A stretch of DNA of 64,000 nt from Armatimonadota bacterium (lineage in GTDB: Bacteria; Armatimonadota; Fimbriimonadia; Fimbriimonadales; GBS-DC). A program made the translations under genes and the position numbers. Every line of letters starts with the position of its first letter. The first letter of the stretch is position 1. Positions 6,689 through 15,878 of the stretch are shown here, piece by piece. The stretch covers positions 141,550-205,549 of the forward strand of contig JABWCR010000003.1 in assembly GCA_013359125.1 (NCBI GenBank), given 5' to 3'. The notes under the pieces were generated by a model. That model was given only the letters and a program-made list of their open reading frames with translations, was not told the origin of the DNA and did not search any database.

Positions 6689-9124
6689 ATGCGAACTTTG
6701 TCAGTCTTGTTGCTCGCTTTGCTCGTCGCGCCCGTTCTGGCTCAGAACATGATCATGACCTTTCAGGGCCAGTTGCGAGACAACGGGTCCCCCGCGAACG
6801 GGACCTACTCGATGACGTTCGGTCTTTTCTCCGTCGCATCTGGCGGAACAGCCATCGCCACCTTTGGGCCGGTCAATGTAAGCGTCTCCAACGGCCTCTT
6901 TACTCAAGAACTGACCTATCCCAGGACGGCCATCAACGGCGGCGCCCGCTGGATCGAGGTTGCCGTTGCTGGCACCACATTGGCGCCGCGATCGAAAATC
7001 AACGAAACGCCGATGGCGACCTATGCGCACCAGGCCGGCACCGTGCCTTGGAGCGGCGTTACAGGCGCGCCGATGGGCGCCGATGCTTGGGCTTTTACCC
7101 ACACCGACATTCGCAATGCCAACGCGGGATTCGTCGGCATCGGCGCCAGAGATCCGGTCGGCGTACTCCATGTGAAAGACGCGTTGGACTTTGACGATCA
7201 GATACAGGATTTGCATTCCGGCTATGGATATACAGGCTCGCCTGGCCTCTGGCAAACCTTTCAACCAGGCGTTGCCGGAGAACTGACAGGCGTAACCGTT
7301 CTGTTGTATACCAGCCAGGAGTTTCCCGACATCGTTGTCAGAATTCATGAAGGCGAATTGGGCGCGGTTATTGCGGACGAGCGGTTTACACTGCTCGGTC
7401 CGGCGGGGTATGCCATTAGACACATCCCCATCACAAGCCGCCCAATGCTCGCGCAAGATCAGACATACACGATTTTCATCGCCACGCCTTGGGGGCAGAG
7501 CTACTGGGCGGTGAGAGAAGGCGACTCCTACCCGCGAGGAAGGGCAATCTCTAACGATGCGTTGGATTTCTGGTTCACCACGCACATGAAGACGGGGGAT
7601 ACCGATTCGTTGGTGGCTTCCCGCGGCCGGATCGGCATCGGCACGGTTCAACCCACAGAAACGCTCGATGTTCGCGGCAACGTATTTGTCGACAATGCCG
7701 TCAAGCTGAGCGCATCAGACAGACCCATGGTCGTTAGACAGCACACGCCATTTACCGGAGGCAATAAGGCCGGGTATGGCCGCTGGGGGCTTTTCATGGA
7801 GCCTGCGCGACTATTCCTGGGGGTGCCCGGCTCTGACTATGGCGGTCCGGGCCGTCTCACCCTGGGCGGATGGCTCGCGGATGGAACCATGCAGCCTTGG
7901 CTGACCATTCTCAGCGCCAACGGCAACGTCGGCATTGGCCAAGATAGTCCTGGCTTCCCGCTCAACTTTGCCAACACATTAGGAGACAAGGTGTCTTTCC
8001 ATGGAAACTCGGGCGCCCACTACGGGATTGGAATACAGGGCGGTTTGCTCCAAATCCACACAGATGTCGCTTCGAGCGACATCGCGTTCGGATACGGAAC
8101 AAGCGCATCGATGACGGAAGCGATGCGCATCAAAGGCAATGGCAATGTCGGCATCGGCACCAATGCTCCTACGGCGCGCCTGCACGTGGTCGGCGGCGCC
8201 ATTCGGCCTGCCGTTGGCAATTCTTCCGCAGCTGGCATCTCTTTCCCTTTCGATCCGGGCGGCGGATCTGGCGACGACGCGTTCATCCGCTACTATGTGG
8301 GAAGCGGAGAGGACACCAAACTCCTCATCGGCATCAACAACGACTTCGACGACGACCTCTCTTTCTGGCAGGCAGGGGCAGAGAGAATGACCCTCTACAA
8401 CGGAAACGTCGGCATCGGCACGAACCAGCCTCCATACCGCTTGACCATTCAGGGCGGAGAAATCAGATTCTTAACGACTGGTGGCGCCACCTTATACCGC
8501 CTGGCCAACTTCAACGATGCTGGGGAGATGGCAACGCTGGGCCCGAACGGAACGCGAAACACTGTGCTCGGCCAGGACTCCAGCAGCGCGAACAGAGGTC
8601 TTTTTGCAGCCTTTGACGATGCTGGAGCAAGTCGGGCATTAGTGTACGTGAACGCCTCAAACCAAGGCATCGTTGCCGCAAACGTCAAGGCCTTCCGCGA
8701 GTTCGCGCCCAACGACCCGGAGCACGACTACTGGTACGCCAGTCTGGAAGGCCCCGAGGCCGCCATGTATGTCCGCGGCACCGCGCAACTGATCAATGGT
8801 CGCGCTGTCGTCCAACTGCCCGATCACTTTGCCGAAATGGCTGTGGAAGGCACAATGACGGTGCTCCTGACCCCCATGACGGTGAATACGAAAGGGCTCG
8901 GCATCGTCAGCCAATCGCTAGCCGGGATCGAGGTGGGCGAACTGGACAACGGCCGGGGCACGTTTCCCTTCCATTGGGAAGCTAAAGCCGTTCGAAAGGG
9001 CTACGAAGAGTGGAAGGTGAAGCGACCCTGGTATGAGGTCGGCGTTCATCCGCACGAGCTTCAAGAAGCCTGGGAAGCCCGCCTCAAGTCGATCGAAAGC
9101 CAAAAGAACGCCGGAAAGCAGTAG
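6689..9124 (+). CDS. Large secreted fibre-like protein with GNVGIGT repeats
   Basis: The start is set by AGGAGG and by the signal peptide MRTLSVLLLALLVAPVLA that begins there, giving 811 residues. After the signal comes a head domain (FQGQLRDNGSPANGTYSMTF...PMATYAHQAG) that resembles the N-terminal part of the protein at 19605-20948. The middle holds five copies of a (G)NVGIGT.xPtxxLxV motif (GFVGIGARDPVGVLHV, GRIGIGTVQPTETLDV, GNVGIGQDSP, GNVGIGTNAPTARLHV, GNVGIGTNQPPYRLTI), a pattern seen in fibre proteins related to phage tail fibres. The C-terminus (REFAPNDPEHDYWYASLEGPEAAMYVRG onward) ends in a charged helix. No S74 chaperone domain is visible, unlike its relative. A cell-surface or extracellular structural role is likely but inferred. 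Confidence 0.8.
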   Translation: MRTLSVLLLALLVAPVLAQNMIMTFQGQLRDNGSPANGTYSMTFGLFSVASGGTAIATFGPVNVSVSNGLFTQELTYPRTAINGGARWIEVAVAGTTLAPRSKINETPMATYAHQAGTVPWSGVTGAPMGADAWAFTHTDIRNANAGFVGIGARDPVGVLHVKDALDFDDQIQDLHSGYGYTGSPGLWQTFQPGVAGELTGVTVLLYTSQEFPDIVVRIHEGELGAVIADERFTLLGPAGYAIRHIPITSRPMLAQDQTYTIFIATPWGQSYWAVREGDSYPRGRAISNDALDFWFTTHMKTGDTDSLVASRGRIGIGTVQPTETLDVRGNVFVDNAVKLSASDRPMVVRQHTPFTGGNKAGYGRWGLFMEPARLFLGVPGSDYGGPGRLTLGGWLADGTMQPWLTILSANGNVGIGQDSPGFPLNFANTLGDKVSFHGNSGAHYGIGIQGGLLQIHTDVASSDIAFGYGTSASMTEAMRIKGNGNVGIGTNAPTARLHVVGGAIRPAVGNSSAAGISFPFDPGGGSGDDAFIRYYVGSGEDTKLLIGINNDFDDDLSFWQAGAERMTLYNGNVGIGTNQPPYRLTIQGGEIRFLTTGGATLYRLANFNDAGEMATLGPNGTRNTVLGQDSSSANRGLFAAFDDAGASRALVYVNASNQGIVAANVKAFREFAPNDPEHDYWYASLEGPEAAMYVRGTAQLINGRAVVQLPDHFAEMAVEGTMTVLLTPMTVNTKGLGIVSQSLAGIEVGELDNGRGTFPFHWEAKAVRKGYEEWKVKRPWYEVGVHPHELQEAWEARLKSIESQKNAGKQ

Positions 9125-11053
<1,929 letters not shown>

Positions 11054-11064
11054 TTTTGGGGCGA

Positions 11065-11091
11065 GATTCGTACTCAAAATTGTGCTACATT
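11065..11091 (+). repeat. 27-base dispersed repeat, copy A
   Basis: The segment starts GATTCGTACTCAAAATTG and ends TGTGCTACATT. The same word occurs at 63835-63861 and as the two inverted arms of the element at 58129-58266. Similarity continues weakly for about 20 bases (ATTCCCGTTCGGC here, ATCCCATTCGGC at 58166). It lies just downstream of proS. The rest of 11092-11226 holds no gene that I can support. Confidence 0.8.
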
Positions 11092-11226
11092 CGCGAAGAT
11101 TCCCGTTCGGCTTGCAACGTCAGAACTTCGACTGGTAGAACCCGCCGCACCTGCGCGGGGTTGGCGGGATCGCAGAAAGGGGCAGCGAAGCGACAAGACA
11201 TAGACGCCAACGTTCAAGAAATCTGT

Positions 11227-11412
11227 CTATGTGCCTTGCGCGTCTTGCTCTCTCAGGTCGGGCTCGTACTCCCATTCGCCATCCCTGTACTCGTACTCCC
11301 AGTGCTCGTTCGGGTTCTCAGAGACATCCTCCTCCCAGCGCTCGTTCGGGTTCTCAGAGACATCCTCGAACTCGTATCGTCGAGTAGGATCTATCATGGT
11401 TACCACCCCCAC
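11227..11412 (-). CDS. Small acidic protein with an internal tandem repeat
   Basis: The 61-residue protein is very acidic and aromatic, with two adjacent copies of EDVSENPNERWE / EDVSENPNEHWE followed by YEYRDGEWEYEPD. The GTG at 11412 is taken as start because TAGAAT on the minus strand (11424-11419) ends exactly 6 bases upstream, the spacing seen for several firm genes here. An in-frame ATG at 11397 is the alternative. The tandem DNA repeat can be read directly in the sequence. I do not recognise a family and give no function. It lies downstream of the LuxR-type gene, separated from it by a strong terminator, so it is its own transcription unit. Confidence 0.6.
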   Translation of the reverse strand: MGVVTMIDPTRRYEFEDVSENPNERWEEDVSENPNEHWEYEYRDGEWEYEPDLREQDAQGT

Positions 11413-11418
11413 GATTAG

Positions 11419-11424
11419 ATTCTA
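11419..11424 (-). promoter_or_regulatory. -10-like TAGAAT of the small acidic gene
   Basis: The minus strand reads TAGAAT, 6 bases, then GTG. The spacing matches that of proS, purB and kdsA, which supports the reality of this small gene. Confidence 0.5.
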
Positions 11425-11460
11425 CCAACGTCTAACTCTTAGTTTTCGAGCGGCGCTAGC

Positions 11461-11498
11461 AAAAAAAAAGCGAGGGATCGCATCCGTGCGTTTCCCCC
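11461..11498 (-). terminator. Rho-independent terminator of the LuxR-type gene
   Basis: On the minus strand a hairpin with outer arms GGGGGA / TCCCTC and inner arms CGCA / TGCG around a CGGA loop is followed by GC and nine T residues. It lies 29 bases after the stop of the HTH gene. This is the clearest intrinsic terminator in the window. Confidence 0.8.
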
Positions 11499-11526
11499 GC
11501 CCTGTTGCATCCTTAGTACTGCTTGA

Positions 11527-11784
11527 TTACGATTCGTTGCCGCTGAAAAAGGCTTCGAAAGGTATCAGCCCCAGCTGTGCCGCTCGGCGGAACGCCTGAA
11601 CGCGATTAGTAACGTTTAACTTTTCGTAGATATTGGCCAGGTGAAAGTCCACCGTGCGCTTGCTGACGAAAAGCGCGTCCGCCACTTCTTTGGATGACTT
11701 GCCCTGAGCGATCAGGCTCAGCACCTCGATCTCTCGCTTGGTCAGTCTAACCGGCTTTTGTCCGTGCCACTTTCGAAAGCTCAT
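11527..11784 (-). CDS. Stand-alone LuxR/GerE-type helix-turn-helix regulator
   Basis: The 85-residue protein is almost only a GerE domain: LTKREIEVLSLIAQGKSSKEVADALFVSKRTVDFHLANIYEKLNVTNRVQAFRRAAQLGL, with the recognition helix VSKRTVDFHLANIYEKL. It has no receiver or ligand-binding domain, so it resembles the short single-domain regulators. The ATG at 11784 has a GGTGG-type Shine-Dalgarno about 10 bases upstream; a GTG at 11802 would add six residues. It is monocistronic, closed by a strong terminator. Targets cannot be told from the sequence. Confidence 0.85.
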   Translation of the reverse strand: MSFRKWHGQKPVRLTKREIEVLSLIAQGKSSKEVADALFVSKRTVDFHLANIYEKLNVTNRVQAFRRAAQLGLIPFEAFFSGNES

Positions 11785-11918
11785 CGTCTTTCCACCTCTC
11801 ACTCCGTGAGTTGACCGCCGCCTGTATGGGTCTTTCCATAGCCCCAGGCGTTCTTAACATGCCAACTCGCGGTCCAGCTTTAGCGAGGCGAAAAGTTCAT
11901 CCACCTGCCCCAGCTTCG

Positions 11919-12989
11919 TTACTGCATGACCTTGATGAAGCAGCCGCCGGCAACCCGGCGAACCAGCCCCATCACCTCCAGTTTGGTCACTTCTACTTGG
12001 ACAGTCTGGACGGTCAGATTTGTTTCATGAACGATCTCATCGATTCGAACGGGTTGAGAGGTGAGCGCGTCGAGCACGAGACGTTGCTCAAACGAGAGAG
12101 TTTTGGCTTTTGGTGCAAAGGCCGCAGTGCGAAGGCCGAGCGGCTCGCACACATCCTCGGGCGAAACGGCCATGCGGGCGCCGTCTTTCAGCAAGGCGTA
12201 GCTGCCAGCCAGGTTGGGGTTGTCGATATTGCCCGGCACGACGTAAACATCGCGACCGAGTTCGGCCGCCATGTCGGCTGTGATCAGGGCGCCGCTCTGT
12301 TGGGGCGCCTCTACGACGAGCAAAGCGTCGCTGGCCGCAGCGATCAATCGGTTGCGCATGGGGAAGTTGTGCGGATAGGGCGCCATGCCGAAGTAGAACT
12401 CGGAGACCAAGGCGCCGTTTTCTTGAATCTGCTCAAAGAGCGCTTTGTTGTCCGCTGGGTAGACGATATCGACGCCGCATCCGAGAAAGGCAATGGTTTG
12501 GCCGCCCTCCTCTGCAGCGGCCTTGTGAGCCCGGGCATCGACGCCGAATGCGCCGCCGCTCACGATAATCGCTCCTGCTCTGGCCAATTCGCGCGAGAAC
12601 TTGTCGGCAACCATGCGTCCATAGGCCGAGGCGCGACGGGTGCCCACTATTCCGACCTTCTGCGCCTCTTCGGTAGGCAGTTCGCCTCGCACAAAGAGCG
12701 CGGGAGGCGGATCGGCCAGGTCTCGCAGCGCGGAGGGATAGGCGGGATCGTCCAACAGCACTAGACGCGCACGGCCCGATTCGATCTCGTCCATGGTCGT
12801 TGGCTCGCCGGACGCAAGGATCGCCTCGGCATCGGCAGGACGAATGCCATCCGCCGTTATCAGGGCGTCCTTTTTGGCGTCCAAAATCGAATCGGGATCG
12901 CCGAATCGCTCCAGCAATGCGTTCCGCTTGCGGGCAGTCAGCTCGACCGACAAGAACCGAAGCCAGGCCGACAGGTCCCGACTATCCAT
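11919..12989 (-). CDS. dprA: DNA processing protein A (natural transformation)
   Basis: DprA binds incoming single-stranded DNA and loads RecA during transformation. The start at 12989 gives 356 residues; it overlaps the upstream stop by one base (TGATG), and the longer frame would run into that gene. Visible are an N-terminal SAM-like region (LSVELTARKRNALLERFGDPDSIL), the Rossmann-like core with VGIVGTRRASAYGRMVADKFSRELARAG, VSGGAFGVDARAHKAA, FLGCGVDIVYPADNKAL and SEFYFGMAPYPHNFPMRNRLIAA, and a C-terminal winged helix (about 300-356). It is coupled to a polysaccharide permease rather than to topA or rnhB, its commoner neighbours. No other competence gene is in the window. Confidence 0.96.
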   Translation of the reverse strand: MDSRDLSAWLRFLSVELTARKRNALLERFGDPDSILDAKKDALITADGIRPADAEAILASGEPTTMDEIESGRARLVLLDDPAYPSALRDLADPPPALFVRGELPTEEAQKVGIVGTRRASAYGRMVADKFSRELARAGAIIVSGGAFGVDARAHKAAAEEGGQTIAFLGCGVDIVYPADNKALFEQIQENGALVSEFYFGMAPYPHNFPMRNRLIAAASDALLVVEAPQQSGALITADMAAELGRDVYVVPGNIDNPNLAGSYALLKDGARMAVSPEDVCEPLGLRTAAFAPKAKTLSFEQRLVLDALTSQPVRIDEIVHETNLTVQTVQVEVTKLEVMGLVRRVAGGCFIKVMQ

Positions 12990-13849
12990 CAGGGGCGCTC
13001 CACGAACAGCCACTTCTTTCGGTTGAAATAGGCATAGCCCGCCAAGGCGATGAGGATTGCCGTCAGTCCGTTGGCACAAAGCAACCAAGCTGGCAAGGGC
13101 TCCTCGGTCAGCGCGCGGGTTACTCCCAAGTTGCTCTGCTCCACCGTTATGGGCGGCAGCATCAGTTTGCGATAGAGCGTCAAGATCGTTGCGATTGGAT
13201 TGAGGCCGTGATAGAGGTAAAAGGCGGTCTGTCGATAGGCCTCGGGCACCAGCGAAGCGTGTCGAATCTGTTCGGAAAAGTAGATGACGGGCGACAGAAA
13301 GAAGAGCAGCTGCACACCGATCGAGACGAGATATTTGATGTCCTCGTAGAAGACGTTTAGGCTGGCGATGAAGAACGAGAGTCCAAGCGTCAGAAGCAGT
13401 TGGGCGATCATCAGTAGGGGCACGAGCAGCATGGTAGCTTGTACGGGCGCCCCGACAAAGATGTGCAGATAGACCAAGAAAACGCCCATCGCCAACAGAA
13501 AGTGGATGAAATTGGCAATGATCGCGCTAATGGGCAGAAGCTCTCGCGGAAAATATATTTTTTTGATCACGGGCATATAGGCGAGCACGGTTTGGCTGGA
13601 ATCGAGCAGCGCGAACTGGAAGAAGGTCCAGGGCAGATAGGCCGCCAGAACGTAGGCCGAGTAGTTAGCGATCTTCATCCCCATCACATGCTTGAAGATG
13701 AGCGTCATCACCATGACGGTTACCAAGGGGTTCAGCAGCGACCAGAAGAAGCCCAAGAACGAGTTTTTGTACCGGACGCGCAGTTCTCGAACGACGAGGG
13801 TATAGAGAAGCTCGCGAAACTTATAGAGTTCGATCAGCTCGGCGCGCAT
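12989..13849 (-). CDS. ABC-2 type polysaccharide export permease (Wzm/TagG family)
   Basis: The 286-residue protein has about six membrane segments and the family N-terminus LRVRYKNSFLGFFWSLLNPLVTVMVMTLIF. The C-terminal part carries the characteristic amphipathic stretch LFFLSPVIYFSEQI before GLNPIATILTLYR. Such permeases pair with a Wzt-type ATPase to export O-antigen, teichoic acid or similar glycans. No matching ATPase is next to it, so it must be encoded elsewhere. The gene diverges from a GT4 glycosyltransferase and an FkbM methyltransferase, consistent with a surface glycan locus. Downstream dprA overlaps it by one base, probably only because of close packing. Confidence 0.9.
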   Translation of the reverse strand: MRAELIELYKFRELLYTLVVRELRVRYKNSFLGFFWSLLNPLVTVMVMTLIFKHVMGMKIANYSAYVLAAYLPWTFFQFALLDSSQTVLAYMPVIKKIYFPRELLPISAIIANFIHFLLAMGVFLVYLHIFVGAPVQATMLLVPLLMIAQLLLTLGLSFFIASLNVFYEDIKYLVSIGVQLLFFLSPVIYFSEQIRHASLVPEAYRQTAFYLYHGLNPIATILTLYRKLMLPPITVEQSNLGVTRALTEEPLPAWLLCANGLTAILIALAGYAYFNRKKWLFVERP

Positions 13850-13914
13850 ATCGGGGAGTTAAAAGTTCGACGCTCGCACTCGAAACCCTGCCTGGGCTTT
13901 GGCGGGCGATGGGT

Positions 13915-13920
13915 CATAAT
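13915..13920 (+). promoter_or_regulatory. -10-like CATAAT of the GT4 gene, leaderless arrangement
   Basis: CATAAT ends 8 bases before the ATG at 13929, with no Shine-Dalgarno between. The spacing equals that of tgt and deoC. Confidence 0.5.
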
Positions 13921-13928
13921 TAGGATTG

Positions 13929-15068
13929 ATGTCGAATGCCGAGCCAGAATGCATGATGCACGTGCTGGGCGATTTTCGCCTGGCCGGGGCGGAGCGCTTT
14001 GCCGCAAATATGCTTCTCCACCATGATCGTTCAAAGTACACGCCTGTTGGGGTTTGTCTTTATCGAAAGTTGGGCACCAGCATCGAAGCGGAACTCGAGG
14101 AAGCGGGTATCGAGGTGCACTACTTGGAGAAGGGCGAGCGAGCGGGATGGGAGCCTGTGCGAAAACTGCGGGCTCTGTTCAAGCAGTATCGACCCGTAGC
14201 CGTCAACACCCACATGGACGGACTGCAGTACGCCTTTTTTTCGATGATTCAAGAGCGAGTACCGGCGCGCGTGCACACTTTGCACAACCTAGCCGAAAAG
14301 GAAGGCACCAATCGGGGCGGGCGGTTCTTTCGTTGGCTGGCGTTCAAGGCGAGAATCGGCGGCATCGCACCGGTCTCCATTGCACGGGAAGTGCAAGACA
14401 GCGTCAAGCGATTCTATGGAAACATCGACTCCCCGTTGATCATGAACGGCGTGCCGGTGGCTCGGTATCAAACGCCGGAAGGCACGGGCGCGACCTGGCG
14501 AGAGGCGAACGGCTTTTGCCCCGAATGCCCCCTGCTGCTGCACATTGGGCGTTTTATGAGCCAGAAGAACCACGAGATGCTCTTGAGAAGCTTCGCGCGC
14601 GTCGTCAAGGAGCACCCCAGTGCGGTATTGGCCATGGCGGGCTGGGGCGAGTTGGAGGATCAGACCCGAACGTTGGCCAACGAGCTGGGACTGGGCGAGA
14701 GCGCGCGGTTCCTAGGCCAGCGAAACGACGTGCCAGAAATGTTAGCGGCTTGCGACGCGCTGCTGCTGCCGTCGCATTACGAAGGAAACCCGCTAGTTGT
14801 GATGGAAGCGATGGCTGCCGGTCGTCCGGTGATCGCGACGGCGGTTGGCGGCGTGCCGGAGCTGATCGAACACGGGGTATCGGGCCTATTGATGCCGCCG
14901 GGCGATGAAGTTGCGTTTGCAACCGCCGTTACCGATCTGTTGACAAACCAAGAGAAGCGGCTGAACATGGGTCTTGCAGCTCGACAAAGGGCGGACGAAC
15001 GATTTGACATTCGACACACCGTCAAGGCTTACGAGGCGCTTTACGAACGATTGAGGGAGGCACGATGA
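13929..15068 (+). CDS. GT4-family glycosyltransferase (surface glycan)
   Basis: The 379-residue GT-B enzyme has the N-terminal acceptor half (HVLGDFRLAGAERFAANML) and a C-terminal donor half with LLHIGRFMSQKNHEMLLRSF, WGELEDQTRTLANELGLGESARFLGQRNDVPEML and the retaining EX7E motif EGNPLVVME in LPSHYEGNPLVVMEAMAAGRPVI. It is probably a cytoplasmic or membrane-associated transferase using a nucleotide sugar. Sugar and acceptor cannot be deduced. A TTG immediately before the ATG is also in frame; ATG is preferred. The stop overlaps the start of the FkbM gene (ATGA), so they are translationally coupled. Confidence 0.92.
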   Translation: MSNAEPECMMHVLGDFRLAGAERFAANMLLHHDRSKYTPVGVCLYRKLGTSIEAELEEAGIEVHYLEKGERAGWEPVRKLRALFKQYRPVAVNTHMDGLQYAFFSMIQERVPARVHTLHNLAEKEGTNRGGRFFRWLAFKARIGGIAPVSIAREVQDSVKRFYGNIDSPLIMNGVPVARYQTPEGTGATWREANGFCPECPLLLHIGRFMSQKNHEMLLRSFARVVKEHPSAVLAMAGWGELEDQTRTLANELGLGESARFLGQRNDVPEMLAACDALLLPSHYEGNPLVVMEAMAAGRPVIATAVGGVPELIEHGVSGLLMPPGDEVAFATAVTDLLTNQEKRLNMGLAARQRADERFDIRHTVKAYEALYERLREAR

Positions 15069-15841
15069 AAAGACTGCGCAAGGCGCTGGGGCCGTTGGCG
15101 CACGCCCTGATGAGAAACGTTACCTATCGCATGAACCAGGGTCCTTCGCGCGGGATGAAGCGCAAGGGCGGGTTCGGCTTTCTTTACAAACCTCCCTCGC
15201 GCGAAGAGACCTTCATCACCAGCCTCAATTTGGAGGGCAAGGTCGTTTACGACATTGGCAGCCACATCGGGCTCTTTACCATGTACTTTGCCAAAGCGGT
15301 GGGGCCCAACGGCCAGGTGATCGCCTTCGAACCGCATCCGCTGTTTTTTAGGAAGGTGTCCGAGCATATCGCGATCAACAAGCTGGACAACGCGACGGCG
15401 CGCAACTTTGCGATCGGTGGAGAGAAGGGCATGGCAACGATGACTTTTCGACCCGGTTTTGGCGGCACACCCAGCATCGAGCCGGGCCATCAGCAGAACA
15501 TGATGCGCGAGAAGGGGATTATGAGCGCGGATGTGCCGGTCGACACGATCGACAATCAGATTGCAGAGAACAATTTGCCGCCGCCGAACTTTGTGAAGAT
15601 GGACGTAGAGGGATTCGAGGTTCCGGCCCTATTAGGCATGAGAGAGACGTTGGAGAAGCATCATCCCGCGCTGTTTATCGAGCTTCACGGGGTAACCGAG
15701 GAGATGCAGGTAGAAAACGCTCAGAAGGTAGTGGATTACTTGGTCGGATTTGGGTACGACATCACGCACGTGGAATCGGGCGACAAGATTGTTTCGGCCA
15801 ACGCTCCCAGCGCAAAGATGGGGCACTTGTACTGCGTGTAA
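15065..15841 (+). CDS. FkbM-family methyltransferase
   Basis: The 258-residue protein has the SAM-binding motif I VYDIGSHIGLFTMYFAKAVG, motif II VIAFEPHPLFFRKV and the FkbM signature VKMDVEGFEVPALLGM, followed by ALFIELHG. FkbM-type enzymes O-methylate sugars or polyketides; after a glycosyltransferase the substrate is probably a sugar of a surface glycan. The start uses a four-base overlap with the upstream gene plus a GGAGG Shine-Dalgarno. It ends 5 bases before a strong hairpin. Confidence 0.92.
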   Translation: MKRLRKALGPLAHALMRNVTYRMNQGPSRGMKRKGGFGFLYKPPSREETFITSLNLEGKVVYDIGSHIGLFTMYFAKAVGPNGQVIAFEPHPLFFRKVSEHIAINKLDNATARNFAIGGEKGMATMTFRPGFGGTPSIEPGHQQNMMREKGIMSADVPVDTIDNQIAENNLPPPNFVKMDVEGFEVPALLGMRETLEKHHPALFIELHGVTEEMQVENAQKVVDYLVGFGYDITHVESGDKIVSANAPSAKMGHLYCV

Positions 15842-15846
15842 AGTAT

Positions 15847-15872
15847 GGCGGAGGGCCAGTCGGCCCTCCGCC
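15847..15872. terminator. Bidirectional stem-loop between convergent genes
   Basis: A perfect 11-base-pair stem (GGCGGAGGGCC / GGCCCTCCGCC) with loop AGTC fills the 37-base gap between the FkbM gene and the convergent subtilase gene. No T-run follows on either side, but symmetry and position fit a shared terminator. Confidence 0.75.
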
Positions 15873-15878
15873 AGCAGA

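Noticed and set aside
11802..11918. Frameshifted tail of dprA in the gap after its stop
   Set aside because: A short frame continues in another phase, but DprA already ends after a complete winged helix of normal length.
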